Shown: piece after piece, positions 25,534-33,597 of the stretch | Layout of the letters: each line of letters starts with the position of its first letter | Numbering within the stretch: the stretch's first letter is position 1 | Assembly: GCA_963677395.2 (NCBI GenBank) | Contig: OY781965.2 | Coordinates: 2,294,001-2,358,000, forward strand | Length of the DNA: 64,000 nucleotides | Direction of reading: 5' to 3' | Source: G963667975 sp963677395 | GTDB taxonomy: Bacteria > Bacteroidota > Bacteroidia > Bacteroidales > G963667975 | Translations under genes and position numbers: made by a program | The notes under the pieces: generated by a model | What the model was told of the DNA's origin: nothing | The model's database searches: none | The model's input: only the letters and a program-made list of their open reading frames with translations

Positions 25534-26961
25534 ATGAAAAAACTATACCTCTTCATTCTTTTATTAATACTTGTAATCCAGTCTAACGCTCAGTATTTAA
25601 ATGTGGCTAAGAATTATTCATCCACAAACAGGTGGAATGAATACGCACAAATGTTTTTCAGTAATAATCAATTTATATTATTCGGGAAAAATATTTGGGG
25701 ACAAAGTCAATTTAAAGCACAACCCTTTGTTGCTCGTTTTTCAAATAATGGAGATTCGTTGGGATTTTATCAAATGAAAGATACTACAAAGAATGAATTT
25801 TGGGGATTTATAAATACTTCATATCGTCACAACTCAGTTTTCCCAGTCTATTGTTTTTATGAATATTATGTAAACTCGAAATTAAGGACGGTTCTTTGCA
25901 AGACGGATTCATTATTAAACTTCCAACAAATCAGAGAGTATTCTGATACAGGCCATTGGGCAGGAGGCGGTACTACCTTTGAAACTTACGACCATTTTTT
26001 GATTATGGCAGGACATAAAAATGAATGTGCTTATATCTCGAAGTCAAACAAAAATGGGGATATAATCTGGGAACGAAATATTTCGGCTACTTTGTTTCCA
26101 GTTGGAATATTAGATGGCTTTCCGTTATATAATAATTATATTGTGGTATCGGGTTTACACAATGGACTATCTACTGTTTTTTGTTTAGATACGGCAGGAA
26201 CAGTTTTATGGCAAAAACCGTATAATTCCGATTGTATCGTAAGAGGAGTAGAGCCTGTGCCGGATTCTACCATAATGGTTGCAATGGACACACTGATCGG
26301 GATGAATCTTTACGGGTTAAAACTGCAAAAATTAGATCCTGTAAACGGCAATGTTTTATGGGATACAACCTATAACCTTAGCGGAAATTATATATCCAGT
26401 TCTACCAGTGCATTCCGAATCACCTCGAAGGGGGAATGTATTATTGCAGGACAAACCAGTTCAGACACATATTATTATTACCTTAAAGTAAATACCAGTC
26501 ACCAGATTGCATTTTTACATAAATCACCGCAATATTATACTGTTCGTATTGATGATGTAATTGAGTATAAGGAAGGGGGAATAGCAGGATGTGGCGTATA
26601 TATAAATCCACCCTATTATTATTCATGGTTTTTTGCTACCGATGCCAATGGTTGTATTGACGCTCCCTGTTCTACAGCCGTAGGGATGGAAGAACTCAAA
26701 GAACCCTTAACCATTAAAGAGTTAAGCATCACCCCAAACCCTGCAACGGAGAAGGCAACCATAACCGCTACACAAGCCTATCATAATGCAAGCCTGCTTG
26801 TCTTTAGCACCCTTGGCAAAGAAACAATATCTTATCCATGGTTGGAAGGTGAAACAACTATGCAACTGGACATCCACCGTTTTCTTCCCGGAACATATCA
26901 GCTTATCCTGCTTACCAATACCAATAATAAAGAAGTTGGGAAGCTGGTGGTTGGAAGGTAA
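25534..26961 (+). CDS. Secreted T9SS-sorted beta-propeller-like protein, copy 1 (475 aa)
   Basis: The signal peptide (FILLLILVIQSNAQ) is followed by repeats with alternating Gly/Trp, such as NGDIIWERNI, AGTVLWQK and NGNVLWDTTY, the pattern of PQQ/WD-type propeller blades. The last about 75 residues are a T9SS type A sorting domain (LSITPNPATEKATI...GTYQLILLTNTNNKEVGKL). It would be exported to the cell surface. This copy is the most diverged of three in the N-terminal half (about 50-230) while its C-terminal half is nearly identical to copies 2 and 3. Ligand unknown. Confidence 0.85.
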   Translation: MKKLYLFILLLILVIQSNAQYLNVAKNYSSTNRWNEYAQMFFSNNQFILFGKNIWGQSQFKAQPFVARFSNNGDSLGFYQMKDTTKNEFWGFINTSYRHNSVFPVYCFYEYYVNSKLRTVLCKTDSLLNFQQIREYSDTGHWAGGGTTFETYDHFLIMAGHKNECAYISKSNKNGDIIWERNISATLFPVGILDGFPLYNNYIVVSGLHNGLSTVFCLDTAGTVLWQKPYNSDCIVRGVEPVPDSTIMVAMDTLIGMNLYGLKLQKLDPVNGNVLWDTTYNLSGNYISSSTSAFRITSKGECIIAGQTSSDTYYYYLKVNTSHQIAFLHKSPQYYTVRIDDVIEYKEGGIAGCGVYINPPYYYSWFFATDANGCIDAPCSTAVGMEELKEPLTIKELSITPNPATEKATITATQAYHNASLLVFSTLGKETISYPWLEGETTMQLDIHRFLPGTYQLILLTNTNNKEVGKLVVGR

Positions 26962-27025
26962 GGAAGAATTTAGAAGTTTTGATTAGTCTGATGTTATTTT
27001 CCGTTTTAAAGGAACTGAAGGAGGG

Positions 27026-27285
27026 ACAAACCACAGGCTAAGCCTTTACAGGCATCGCCCAATCCGGCTCACGACTTTATCACGGTAAGTTATCAACTGC
27101 CCGATGATGTAAGCGAGGCAACTTTATGTATTTATGATGCCACGGGGCGTAAATACCATTGCAAAGCTGCCGATAAAAGCGGGAATACCATCATCGGACT
27201 GGATGGTTTGGTAAAAGGGATTTATATCTGCACCCTCGAAACAAACGGTTCGGTATTGCAAAGTGTTAAATTCTCAGTCTATTAA
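27026..27285 (+). pseudogene. Orphan T9SS sorting-domain fragment 1
   Basis: Nearly identical to the last 260 bp of the 1804-aa gene (25211-25470), keeping the same reading frame and stop, but preceded by an in-frame stop (TGA just upstream) and without a start. It is a leftover of tandem duplication rather than a gene; it could serve as a donor for recombination. Confidence 0.85.
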
Positions 27286-27296
27286 CCAATTGTATC

Positions 27297-27326
27297 AAAA
27301 GCAGGTGTATATTTACACCTGCTTTT
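27297..27326 (+). terminator. Repeated hairpin before copy 2
   Basis: The stem is identical to 25482-25511 (arms 27297-27309 and 27314-27326), 21 bp before the copy 2 start. Confidence 0.65.
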
Positions 27327-27347
27327 GTTTCTTAATCTTTACGCAAG

Positions 27348-28769
27348 ATGAAAAAACTATACCTCTTTATTCTTTTGTTGGCTCTTACAATCCAGTCTAA
27401 CGCTCAGTATTTAAATGTGGCTAAGAATTTTGCCCCAAATAACGGGTGGAATGGATATACACAAATGTTTTTTTGTAATAATCAGTTTACACTACTGGGA
27501 AAACCAAAGCAGCCATTTATTGCCCGTTTTTCTGAAACAGGAGACAGTTTGGGATTTTATCAGCTAAAAGACACCACTAAAGGGGAGTTTTGGGGGTTTT
27601 ATAATACTTCTTACAGGTATAATCCTGTATTCCCAATATATACATTTTACAATTATTACGTCAGTAATTCAAAAATGGAAGCTGCCCTTTATAAGCATGA
27701 CAGTTTGTTAAATATCAGCCTTATTACTCCAATACCAGATTCGATTAGCCGATGCTTAAATGTAACATTTGAGACCAAAGATCATAATCTTATCGGGGCT
27801 GGTTGGAGAAACGGTACAATTGATTCATACATCAATATTACCAAGGTAACTAAAAACGGGAATATCCTTTGGGAACGGAATATTTTAAATACTGCATCTT
27901 CTTGTAACCTGGAAGATGGTTTTCCGCTTTTAAGTAATACGAATATTGTCGTATCCGGTTCAAATTCTAACCTGCCGGTTGTTGTTTGCTTAGATTCGGC
28001 AGGTGGTATAGTGTGGCAAAAGTACTTTGGTTCAAATTGTACAATGGCAAGGGCAGAACCTATGCCCGATTCTACCATTATGGTTGCAATGGATACCTTG
28101 ATCGGGATGAATCTTTACGGGTTGAAACTGGCAAAACTTGACCCTGTAAACGGTGATGTTTTATGGGATACAACCTATAACCTTAGCGGCAGTTACATAT
28201 CCAGCTCTACCGGTGCATTCCGAGTCACCTCGAAGGGGGAATGTATTATTGCAGGACAAGCCAATACTCTTACACGTTATTATTACCTTAAAATAAATGC
28301 CAGTCACCAGATTGCATTTTTCCATAAATCACCACAATATCTTACCGTTCGTATTGATGATGTAATTGAGTATAAAGAAGGAGGAATTGCAGGATGTGGC
28401 ATTTATGTAAATCAGCTACCCTATTATTACTCATGGTTTTTTGCCACCGATGCCAATGGTTGTATTGACGCTCCCTGTTCTACAGCCGTAGGAATGGAGG
28501 AATTCAAAGAACCCTTAACCATTAAAGAGTTAAGCATCACCCCAAACCCTGTGGCGGAGAAGGCAACCATAACCGCTACACAAGCCTATCATAATGCAAG
28601 CCTGCTTGTCTTTAGCACCCTTGGCAAAGAAACAATATCCTATCCATGGCCGGAAGGTGAAACAACTATGCAACTGGATATCCGCCGTTTTCTTCCGGGG
28701 ACATATCAGCTTATCCTGCTTACCAATACAAATAATAAGGAAGTTGGAAAGCTGGTGGTTGGAAGGTAA
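27348..28769 (+). CDS. Secreted T9SS-sorted beta-propeller-like protein, copy 2 (473 aa)
   Basis: Paralogue of copies 1 and 3: signal peptide (FILLLALTIQSNAQ), propeller-like repeats (NGNILWERNI, GGIVWQKYFG, NGDVLWDTTY) and a T9SS type A domain ending KEVGKLVVGR. Nearly identical to copy 3 except around residues 55-75 and in the sorting domain, where it matches copy 1 instead (LTIKELSITPNP). This mosaic pattern suggests recombination between copies. Surface-exposed cargo, ligand unknown. Confidence 0.85.
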   Translation: MKKLYLFILLLALTIQSNAQYLNVAKNFAPNNGWNGYTQMFFCNNQFTLLGKPKQPFIARFSETGDSLGFYQLKDTTKGEFWGFYNTSYRYNPVFPIYTFYNYYVSNSKMEAALYKHDSLLNISLITPIPDSISRCLNVTFETKDHNLIGAGWRNGTIDSYINITKVTKNGNILWERNILNTASSCNLEDGFPLLSNTNIVVSGSNSNLPVVVCLDSAGGIVWQKYFGSNCTMARAEPMPDSTIMVAMDTLIGMNLYGLKLAKLDPVNGDVLWDTTYNLSGSYISSSTGAFRVTSKGECIIAGQANTLTRYYYLKINASHQIAFFHKSPQYLTVRIDDVIEYKEGGIAGCGIYVNQLPYYYSWFFATDANGCIDAPCSTAVGMEEFKEPLTIKELSITPNPVAEKATITATQAYHNASLLVFSTLGKETISYPWPEGETTMQLDIRRFLPGTYQLILLTNTNNKEVGKLVVGR

Positions 28770-28833
28770 GGAAGAATTTAGAAGTTTTGATTAGTCTGAT
28801 GTTATTTTCCGTTTTAAAGGAACTGAAGGAGGG

Positions 28834-29093
28834 ACAAACCACAGGCTAAGCCTTTGCAGGCATCGCCTAATCCGGCTCACGACTTTGTCACGGTAAGTTA
28901 TCAACTGCCTGATGATGTTAGCGAGGCAACTTTATGTATTTACGATGCTACAGGGCGTAAATACCATTGCAAAGCAGCCGATAAAAGCGGGAATACCATC
29001 ATCGGACTGGATGGTTTGGTAAAAGGGATTTATATCTGCACCCTCGAAACAAACGGTTCGGTATTGCAAAGTGTTAAATTCTCAGTCTATTAA
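28834..29093 (+). pseudogene. Orphan T9SS sorting-domain fragment 2
   Basis: Second leftover of the 3' end of the large gene, 1808 bp from the first. The frame is open to the stop at 29091-29093, with TTG at 28854 as the only near start; it has no signal peptide and would not be exported, so it is treated as a remnant. Confidence 0.8.
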
Positions 29094-29104
29094 CCAATTG
29101 TATC

Positions 29105-29134
29105 AAAAGCAGGTGTATATTTACACCTGCTTTT
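29105..29134 (+). terminator. Repeated hairpin before copy 3
   Basis: Same stem as at 25482 and 27297 (arms 29105-29117 and 29122-29134), 22 bp before the copy 3 start. Confidence 0.65.
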
Positions 29135-29156
29135 GTTTCTTTAATCTTTACGCAAG

Positions 29157-30593
29157 ATGAAAAAACTATCCTTCTTTATTCTTTTATTAATACTTGTAAT
29201 CCAGTCTAATGCGCAGTATTTAAATGTGGCTAAGAATTTTGCCCCGTATAACGGGTGGAATGGATATGCACAAATGTTTTTTTGTAATAATCAGTTTACA
29301 TTAATGGGGAAAAGCGCTAATGGTATAGATTTCCAACCTTTTATTGCCCGTTTCTCCGCTAATGGAGACTCGTTGGGATTTTACCAGCTAAAAGATACCA
29401 CCAAGGGAGAGTTTTGGGGGTTTTATAATACTTCTTACAGGTATAATCCTGTATTCCCGGTATATGCATTTTATAATTATTACGTCAGTAATTCAAAAAT
29501 GGAAGCTGCCCTTTACAGGCATGACAGTTTATTAAATATCAGCCTTATTACTCCAATACCAGATTCTATTAGCCGGGGATTAGGAGTAACATTTGAGACC
29601 AAAGATCATAATCTTATCGGGGCTGGTTGGAGAAACGGTACTATTGATTCATATATTAATATTACCAAGGTAACTAAAAACGGGAATATCATTTGGGAAC
29701 GGAATATTTTAAATACGGCATCCTCTTGCAAGCTGGAAGATGGTTTTCCGCTTTTAAGTAATACGAATATTGTCGTATCCGGTTCAAATTCTAACCTGCC
29801 GGTTGTTGTTTGTTTAGATTCGGCAGGTGGTATAGTGTGGCAAAAGTACTTTGGTTCAAATTGTACAATGGCAAGGGTAGAACCTATGCCGGACTCTACC
29901 ATTATGGTTGCAATGGATACTCTGATCGGGATGAATCTTTACGGGCTAAAACTGGCAAAACTTGACCCTGTAAACGGTGATGTTTTATGGGATACAACCT
30001 ATAACCTTAGCGGCAGTTACATATCCAGCTCTACCGGTGCATTCCGAGTCACCTCGAAGGGGGAATGTATTATTGCAGGACAAGCCAATACTCTTACACG
30101 CTATTATTACCTTAAAATAAATGCCAGTCATCAGATTGCATTTTTCCATAAATCACCACAATATCTTACCGTTCGTATTGATGATGTAATTGAGTATAAA
30201 GAAGGAGGAATTGCAGGATGTGGCATTTATGTAAATCAGCTACCTTATTATTACTCTTGGTTCTTTGCCACCGATGCCAACGGTTGCATTGACGCGAACT
30301 GTTCTACAGCCGTAGGAATGGAGGAACTTAAAGAACCTTTAATCCTTAAAGAGTTAAGCATCACCCCAAACCCCGCAATAGAGAACGTAAGCATAACTGC
30401 TACACAAGCTTACCATAATGCAAGCCTGCTTATCTTTAGCACCCTTGGCAAAGAAATAAGATCTTATCCATGGCCGGAAGGTGAAACAAGCCTGCAACTG
30501 GATGTTCGCCGGTTTCCTTCAGGAACATATCAGCTTATCCTGCTTACCAATACAAATAATAAGGAAGTTGGGAAGCTTGTAATTGGAAAGTAA
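29157..30593 (+). CDS. Secreted T9SS-sorted beta-propeller-like protein, copy 3 (478 aa)
   Basis: Third paralogue: signal peptide (FILLLILVIQSNAQ), the propeller-like repeats of copy 2 and a T9SS sorting domain that differs in its first strand (LILKELSITPNP, then ENVSITATQ). It is 5 residues longer than copy 2 because of an insertion near residue 57 (KSANGIDFQ). Surface-exposed lysogen cargo; function unknown. Confidence 0.85.
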   Translation: MKKLSFFILLLILVIQSNAQYLNVAKNFAPYNGWNGYAQMFFCNNQFTLMGKSANGIDFQPFIARFSANGDSLGFYQLKDTTKGEFWGFYNTSYRYNPVFPVYAFYNYYVSNSKMEAALYRHDSLLNISLITPIPDSISRGLGVTFETKDHNLIGAGWRNGTIDSYINITKVTKNGNIIWERNILNTASSCKLEDGFPLLSNTNIVVSGSNSNLPVVVCLDSAGGIVWQKYFGSNCTMARVEPMPDSTIMVAMDTLIGMNLYGLKLAKLDPVNGDVLWDTTYNLSGSYISSSTGAFRVTSKGECIIAGQANTLTRYYYLKINASHQIAFFHKSPQYLTVRIDDVIEYKEGGIAGCGIYVNQLPYYYSWFFATDANGCIDANCSTAVGMEELKEPLILKELSITPNPAIENVSITATQAYHNASLLIFSTLGKEIRSYPWPEGETSLQLDVRRFPSGTYQLILLTNTNNKEVGKLVIGK

Positions 30594-30670
30594 ACAACAA
30601 CCAAACACTATGCCATAAAGGATTTTGCATCTTGATTTTTCTTTATTTCACACTTTTCCTATTTTTTCTA

Positions 30671-30697
30671 AGAGGGCTTATGCAGCCCTCTTTTTTT
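30671..30697 (+). terminator. Terminator after the cargo genes
   Basis: The perfect 8-bp stem AGAGGGCT (30671-30678) and AGCCCTCT (30684-30691) with loop TATGC and seven T residues ends the cargo transcription unit. Confidence 0.8.
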
Positions 30698-31281
30698 ATG
30701 CAGTCAATGGTTCTGTATGATTATGGATGCAGGATTTAGGAGTTTCTTCCTTAATTTCTTCCCTGCATCAAATCATACAGGACTTGTTTAATAGTAGGAC
30801 TCGCGCCCGCTACGGGCGTGTAATATATTGTAAATCAATTGATTATATTATTTGTAATGCGCTGATTTACAGCATACTACCCCCTCATATATCCTGCTTT
30901 TCTTCTTTTTTTTCTTCCCGCTCCGGATAGGGCGGGCGTGGGCAACCAGTAGAGAAAAGAACGTTTTTTTAGAAAAACGCTCTTTTACTCTGCTGTAAAT
31001 GAATAAGATAACAAAAAATAGACCGGACGGCGTAAATATTCGAAAAACCGGGGGAAGAAAAAAAAGAAGAAATTTAGAACCAATCCAAATAAGCCACTTA
31101 TTTACAGGATTTTACATGCTATTTCTTTCGTTTTTTGATTTTGAAAAGCAATAATTTTTTTTAGTTCGCCGGCAAACTTATTATTTGGCATCATGGGTAA
31201 AATGGTGTATCATATCTCTGTTTCTGCTGTTTATCTATTTGCTTATCAATGCTTTAACGTCGAAAGTATTATTTTTTGTAG

Positions 31282-31289
31282 TATATTTG
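31282..31289 (+). promoter_or_regulatory. -7 box of the ArdC/RadC operon
   Basis: TATATTTG matches TAnnTTTG and lies 65 bp before the ATG at 31355. A short hairpin GGGG/CCCC (31303-31316) lies between them in the leader. Confidence 0.5.
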
Positions 31290-31354
31290 TAGTACGAAAC
31301 AAGGGGCTGAAACCCCAAAGAGTAACAATTTACTAACCTTAATACATTTTAATC

Positions 31355-31846
31355 ATGAAGAAAAAACCTGCTGAAACAGCGGACAGCAAGAGCCTTGCCC
31401 AAAATGAAACCACAAACGAAACTACACAGGAAACCACGCAGGAAATCAAGGTAGTTGAATTTAAGCCCGCCGAGTCTCCCGAGGTTGCAGTATTAAAAAA
31501 TGAAGTTGAGCGTTTGCGCTCCCTGCTACTGCAAAATCCCGACAGCATCGAGGAAAAAATAAAGTACTTCCAGCGCAAACAGGAGCTAATAGCAAGACTT
31601 AAGAAGATGGATAACTATATTACAAGCATCGAAAATGCACAGGTAGAAATCGAAAAAGAGATAGAGGAAGATGTATTTGTAAGTGATTCTTTTAGCCTGA
31701 GACTAGCCAGAAAGTCGGGCTATAGCAGTGAATCCGATTTATTTAAGTTTAATAACCCGGATGTTATTAACGAAGTCCTGAAATTCGTATTTCAGAAGAT
31801 GGAAGCTAAGCGAATCGCCATAGAGCAGGAAATCACAAGTATATAA
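31355..31846 (+). CDS. Hypothetical protein with Thr-rich start and coiled coil (163 aa)
   Basis: The N-terminal 45 residues are low complexity (repeated ETTQE units); residues 45-110 form a long helix (LKNEVERLRSLLLQ, IKYFQRKQELIARLKKMDNY) and the C-terminus is helical (FVFQKMEAKRIAIEQEI). First gene of a three-gene unit with its own promoter. Function unknown. Confidence 0.65.
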   Translation: MKKKPAETADSKSLAQNETTNETTQETTQEIKVVEFKPAESPEVAVLKNEVERLRSLLLQNPDSIEEKIKYFQRKQELIARLKKMDNYITSIENAQVEIEKEIEEDVFVSDSFSLRLARKSGYSSESDLFKFNNPDVINEVLKFVFQKMEAKRIAIEQEITSI

Positions 31847-31921
31847 ACCCGTAAAAACGAAAAAGGGGAAAGTTCCCGCTTTCCCCCTAATTAGTCCTAA
31901 TAAATTAAAACTTTCCTTGCA

Positions 31922-32416
31922 ATGCACAAAGATACAACAGAATTGACAGAAACGCAGAAAAAGAGGCTTTATTTAAGCGAGCTCAGCCGTGACGCAGAAA
32001 CAATCAGAACGGCAAAAGTACAAGAGGCAACAACGATAGAAGCCGCAGCCTATTGGGAATCGAAAACGGTTAATTACTTCCTGACTAACTTTATTTACCC
32101 TGCATCAGAAGGGACAAAGGTTTACAAAACCTTTCACGACTGGAAGAAAGAAGGGGCGACAGTTAAAAAAGGGGAGAAAGCTTTTCTTATCTGGGGAAGC
32201 CCGATTTATGCAACACATCAGAAAGAGGTTGAAAAGGCAGTTAATGAAAAAGATAACGTCGATGAATACGAGTTTTTCCCGTTGTGCTACGTATTTTCGG
32301 AAAATCAGGTAGTAACCGCCCAGGAGCGTATAAAAGCAAAGGAAGCAAGGCAGGAAGCACAGCAGGAACCCGAGCCAGTTCCGGAGCTGGAACCAATAAC
32401 CGATGATTTTTTTTAA
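31922..32416 (+). CDS. ArdC N-terminal domain-like protein (164 aa)
   Basis: Residues 45-135 match the single-stranded DNA-binding N-terminal domain of ArdC-type antirestriction proteins: YFLTNFIYPASEG, then FHDWKKEGATVKKGEKAFLIWGSP and FFPLCYVFSENQV. The metallopeptidase half normally following it is missing; the protein ends in a Glu/Pro-rich tail. ArdC proteins shield incoming DNA from host restriction; a lone N-domain may bind DNA during entry. Found with a RadC-like gene, as on conjugative elements. Confidence 0.8.
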   Translation: MHKDTTELTETQKKRLYLSELSRDAETIRTAKVQEATTIEAAAYWESKTVNYFLTNFIYPASEGTKVYKTFHDWKKEGATVKKGEKAFLIWGSPIYATHQKEVEKAVNEKDNVDEYEFFPLCYVFSENQVVTAQERIKAKEARQEAQQEPEPVPELEPITDDFF

Positions 32417-32437
32417 CCCTTTAAACCCCTTTTAAAC

Positions 32438-32890
32438 ATGTTCGATTTAGCCAATATCGCAGAAGTCAAATTGTCATATTCAACAAACGTAAAGCCATCA
32501 GAACGCCCGCAAATAACCGATTTAAAGGATGTTTTACCCATCTTAAAACATATCTGGCCACCGGATACAATAGAACTGAAAGAATGTTTTTACACGCTTT
32601 TACTTGACAGAGCCAACAAAGTTCTGGGGGCTGTCAGAATTGGAGAGGGCGGAATATCGGGGACGGTGGCAGATGTTCGGCATATATTACAGAGTGCAAT
32701 TTTAAGCAATTCCAGCAGCCTGATTTTAGCACATAACCACCCATCCGGAAATACTCAGCCCAGCGAGGCAGATATTAAACTCACCCGCAAAATTGTACAA
32801 GCCGGGGAACTGCACGATATTAAGGTACTGGATCATGTAATACTGACCTGTGAAAACTACTACAGCTTCGCCCATGAAGGAATGATGTAA
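32438..32890 (+). CDS. RadC family JAB-domain protein (150 aa)
   Basis: Shows the JAMM motif of RadC proteins: H99 and H101 in HNHPSGN and D112 after SEAD, preceded by the family's GTVADVRHILQSAILSNSSSL. It lacks the N-terminal HhH part of chromosomal RadC, as is usual for mobile-element copies. The molecular role of RadC is not settled; mobile copies are often linked with ArdC-type genes. It is followed by a strong terminator at 32968. Confidence 0.9.
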   Translation: MFDLANIAEVKLSYSTNVKPSERPQITDLKDVLPILKHIWPPDTIELKECFYTLLLDRANKVLGAVRIGEGGISGTVADVRHILQSAILSNSSSLILAHNHPSGNTQPSEADIKLTRKIVQAGELHDIKVLDHVILTCENYYSFAHEGMM

Positions 32891-32967
32891 TATATAAGTA
32901 TTTGATTGATTAACAGGCGGATGTGTTTATGCACTTCCGCGCGCCGGAAACGGTGTTCGCGTACCGG

Positions 32968-32992
32968 GAAGTTGTGCCAACTTCTTTTTTTT
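32968..32992 (+). terminator. Terminator after the ArdC/RadC operon
   Basis: The perfect 7-bp stem GAAGTTG/CAACTTC has a 3-nt loop followed by eight T residues. Confidence 0.85.
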
Positions 32993-33166
32993 GTGCAAAA
33001 AAATTCAGGTATAAGTACCTGAAACGCTCACCCTTTCATGGTTTTTCCGAACCTGTTTTCTTTTTCAATTTACCGGAATTATTGGTATTTAGAATATCTG
33101 AAATTGAAGAAAGACAACGACGGTGAAAAACAGTTTAAGCAGGATTTTTGAATCCTGCTCCCGATT

Positions 33167-33190
33167 CTGACACAAGGGGTCAGTTTTTTT
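33167..33190 (+). terminator. Second terminator before the portal operon
   Basis: CTGAC (33167-33171) pairs with GTCAG (33179-33183) and is followed by seven T residues. It insulates the portal operon from upstream transcription. Confidence 0.65.
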
Positions 33191-33281
33191 AAGTCAATTT
33201 CATCGTGTTACGAATGAAATTTTCCGGATTAGGTACTTCAGGGCAGCTGTATCTGTCCTTTAATAATTTGAAGTACCCCCG

Positions 33282-33289
33282 TAGTTTTG
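33282..33289 (+). promoter_or_regulatory. Portal/tail operon promoter -7 box
   Basis: TAGTTTTG, followed by C, matches TAnnTTTG and lies 17 nt before ATG 33307, the first good start of this operon. It supports 33307 as the real start rather than GTG 33205 or ATG 33214. Confidence 0.6.
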
Positions 33290-33306
33290 CTTCAAATCTA
33301 AATTAT

Positions 33307-33597
33307 ATGAGTGTTCCTGTTTTCGATACAATTAGGCGTTCTGCAATGCTCAGGCTGTATGATATAAAAGAAACGCCCCAGGGCAAGCAAACCTTTTTTT
33401 CAATCAAGTTTATAACCAAAAAAGGTGAACTGGTATTTCTGCCCCGTGCAGTAGCTACCGGATTGCCTTTTAATGTTGCACAGCACAGAATGCGAGGCGT
33501 TGTGGCAGTGGATATAAAGATGGATAAGATAGGCCATATTTACCCGGTATCCATTGATAACATTCTGGAATTTAACAATAAAAAGGTGATACTATGA
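33307..33597 (+). CDS. Hypothetical phage protein upstream of portal (96 aa)
   Basis: A small alpha/beta protein (MSVPVFDTIRRSAM, then TFFSIKFITKKGELVFL) ending 4 bp into the portal gene, so coupled to it. Similar small proteins precede portal genes in Bacteroidota phages; function unknown. Confidence 0.65.
   Translation: MSVPVFDTIRRSAMLRLYDIKETPQGKQTFFSIKFITKKGELVFLPRAVATGLPFNVAQHRMRGVVAVDIKMDKIGHIYPVSIDNILEFNNKKVIL

Larger units (their letters stand above)
25211..27025 (+). repeat. Tandem repeat unit 1 of the cargo locus (1815 bp)
   Basis: It begins in the T9SS-domain codons of the 1804-aa gene at 'acaaaccacaggct' and spans its end, the hairpin at 25482-25511, and the first 475-aa gene with its trailer. 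The same arrangement restarts at 27026 and 28834. Offsets of 1815 and 1808 bp show an in-frame-scale tandem array. Confidence 0.85.
26962..27347. other. Copy 1 to copy 2 junction: trailer, orphan sorting domain and hairpin
   Basis: About 385 bp without an intact gene. It has a short trailer also found after copy 2 (GGAAGAATTTAGAAGTT...), the orphan sorting-domain fragment 27026-27285, and the hairpin 27297-27326, directly before copy 2. Confidence 0.7.
27026..28833 (+). repeat. Tandem repeat unit 2 (1808 bp)
   Basis: Same order as unit 1: T9SS-domain fragment, hairpin, 473-aa gene, trailer. It restarts at 28834 with the same 'acaaaccacaggct' sequence. Confidence 0.85.
28770..29156. other. 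Copy 2 to copy 3 junction: trailer, orphan sorting domain and hairpin
   Basis: About 385 bp, the same layout as 26962-27347: trailer, orphan sorting-domain fragment (28834-29093) and hairpin (29105-29134), then copy 3. Confidence 0.7.
28834..30592 (+). repeat. Tandem repeat unit 3, lacking the shared trailer
   Basis: Same start and layout as units 1 and 2, but after the third gene the trailer sequence is absent and unrelated DNA begins at about 30596. This marks the right end of the duplicated block. Confidence 0.8.
30594..31354. other. Non-coding region after the cargo genes
   Basis: No gene was recognised in about 760 bp. It holds a terminator (30671-30697), several G+C-rich or long hairpins (CGCCCG/CGGGCG near 30805-30819; an imperfect hairpin over about 30947-30995 with AACGTTTTT/AAAAACG arms), and a -7 box at 31282. 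The short ORF on + here looks like spurious translation of these repeats. Confidence 0.55.
32891..33306. other. Non-coding region between the RadC gene and the portal operon
   Basis: About 415 bp with two terminators (32968-32992 and 33167-33190), a perfect 9-bp hairpin (33138-33159, AGCAGGATT/AATCCTGCT) and a promoter at 33282. An ORF at 32923 covers the first terminator and is treated as spurious. Confidence 0.6.

Noticed and set aside
525..30840. 15-bp identical sequence TATTGTAAATCAATT at 525-539 and 30826-30840
   Set aside because: AT-rich short match that can arise by chance; no second feature supports an attachment role.
30727..30930. Short ORF in the region after the cargo (67 aa)
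   Set aside because: It consists of translated hairpin DNA and has no recognisable structure or ribosome-binding context.
32923..33126. Short ORF after the RadC gene (67 aa)
   Set aside because: It contains the T-tract terminator at 32968-32992 as coding sequence and resembles no protein.
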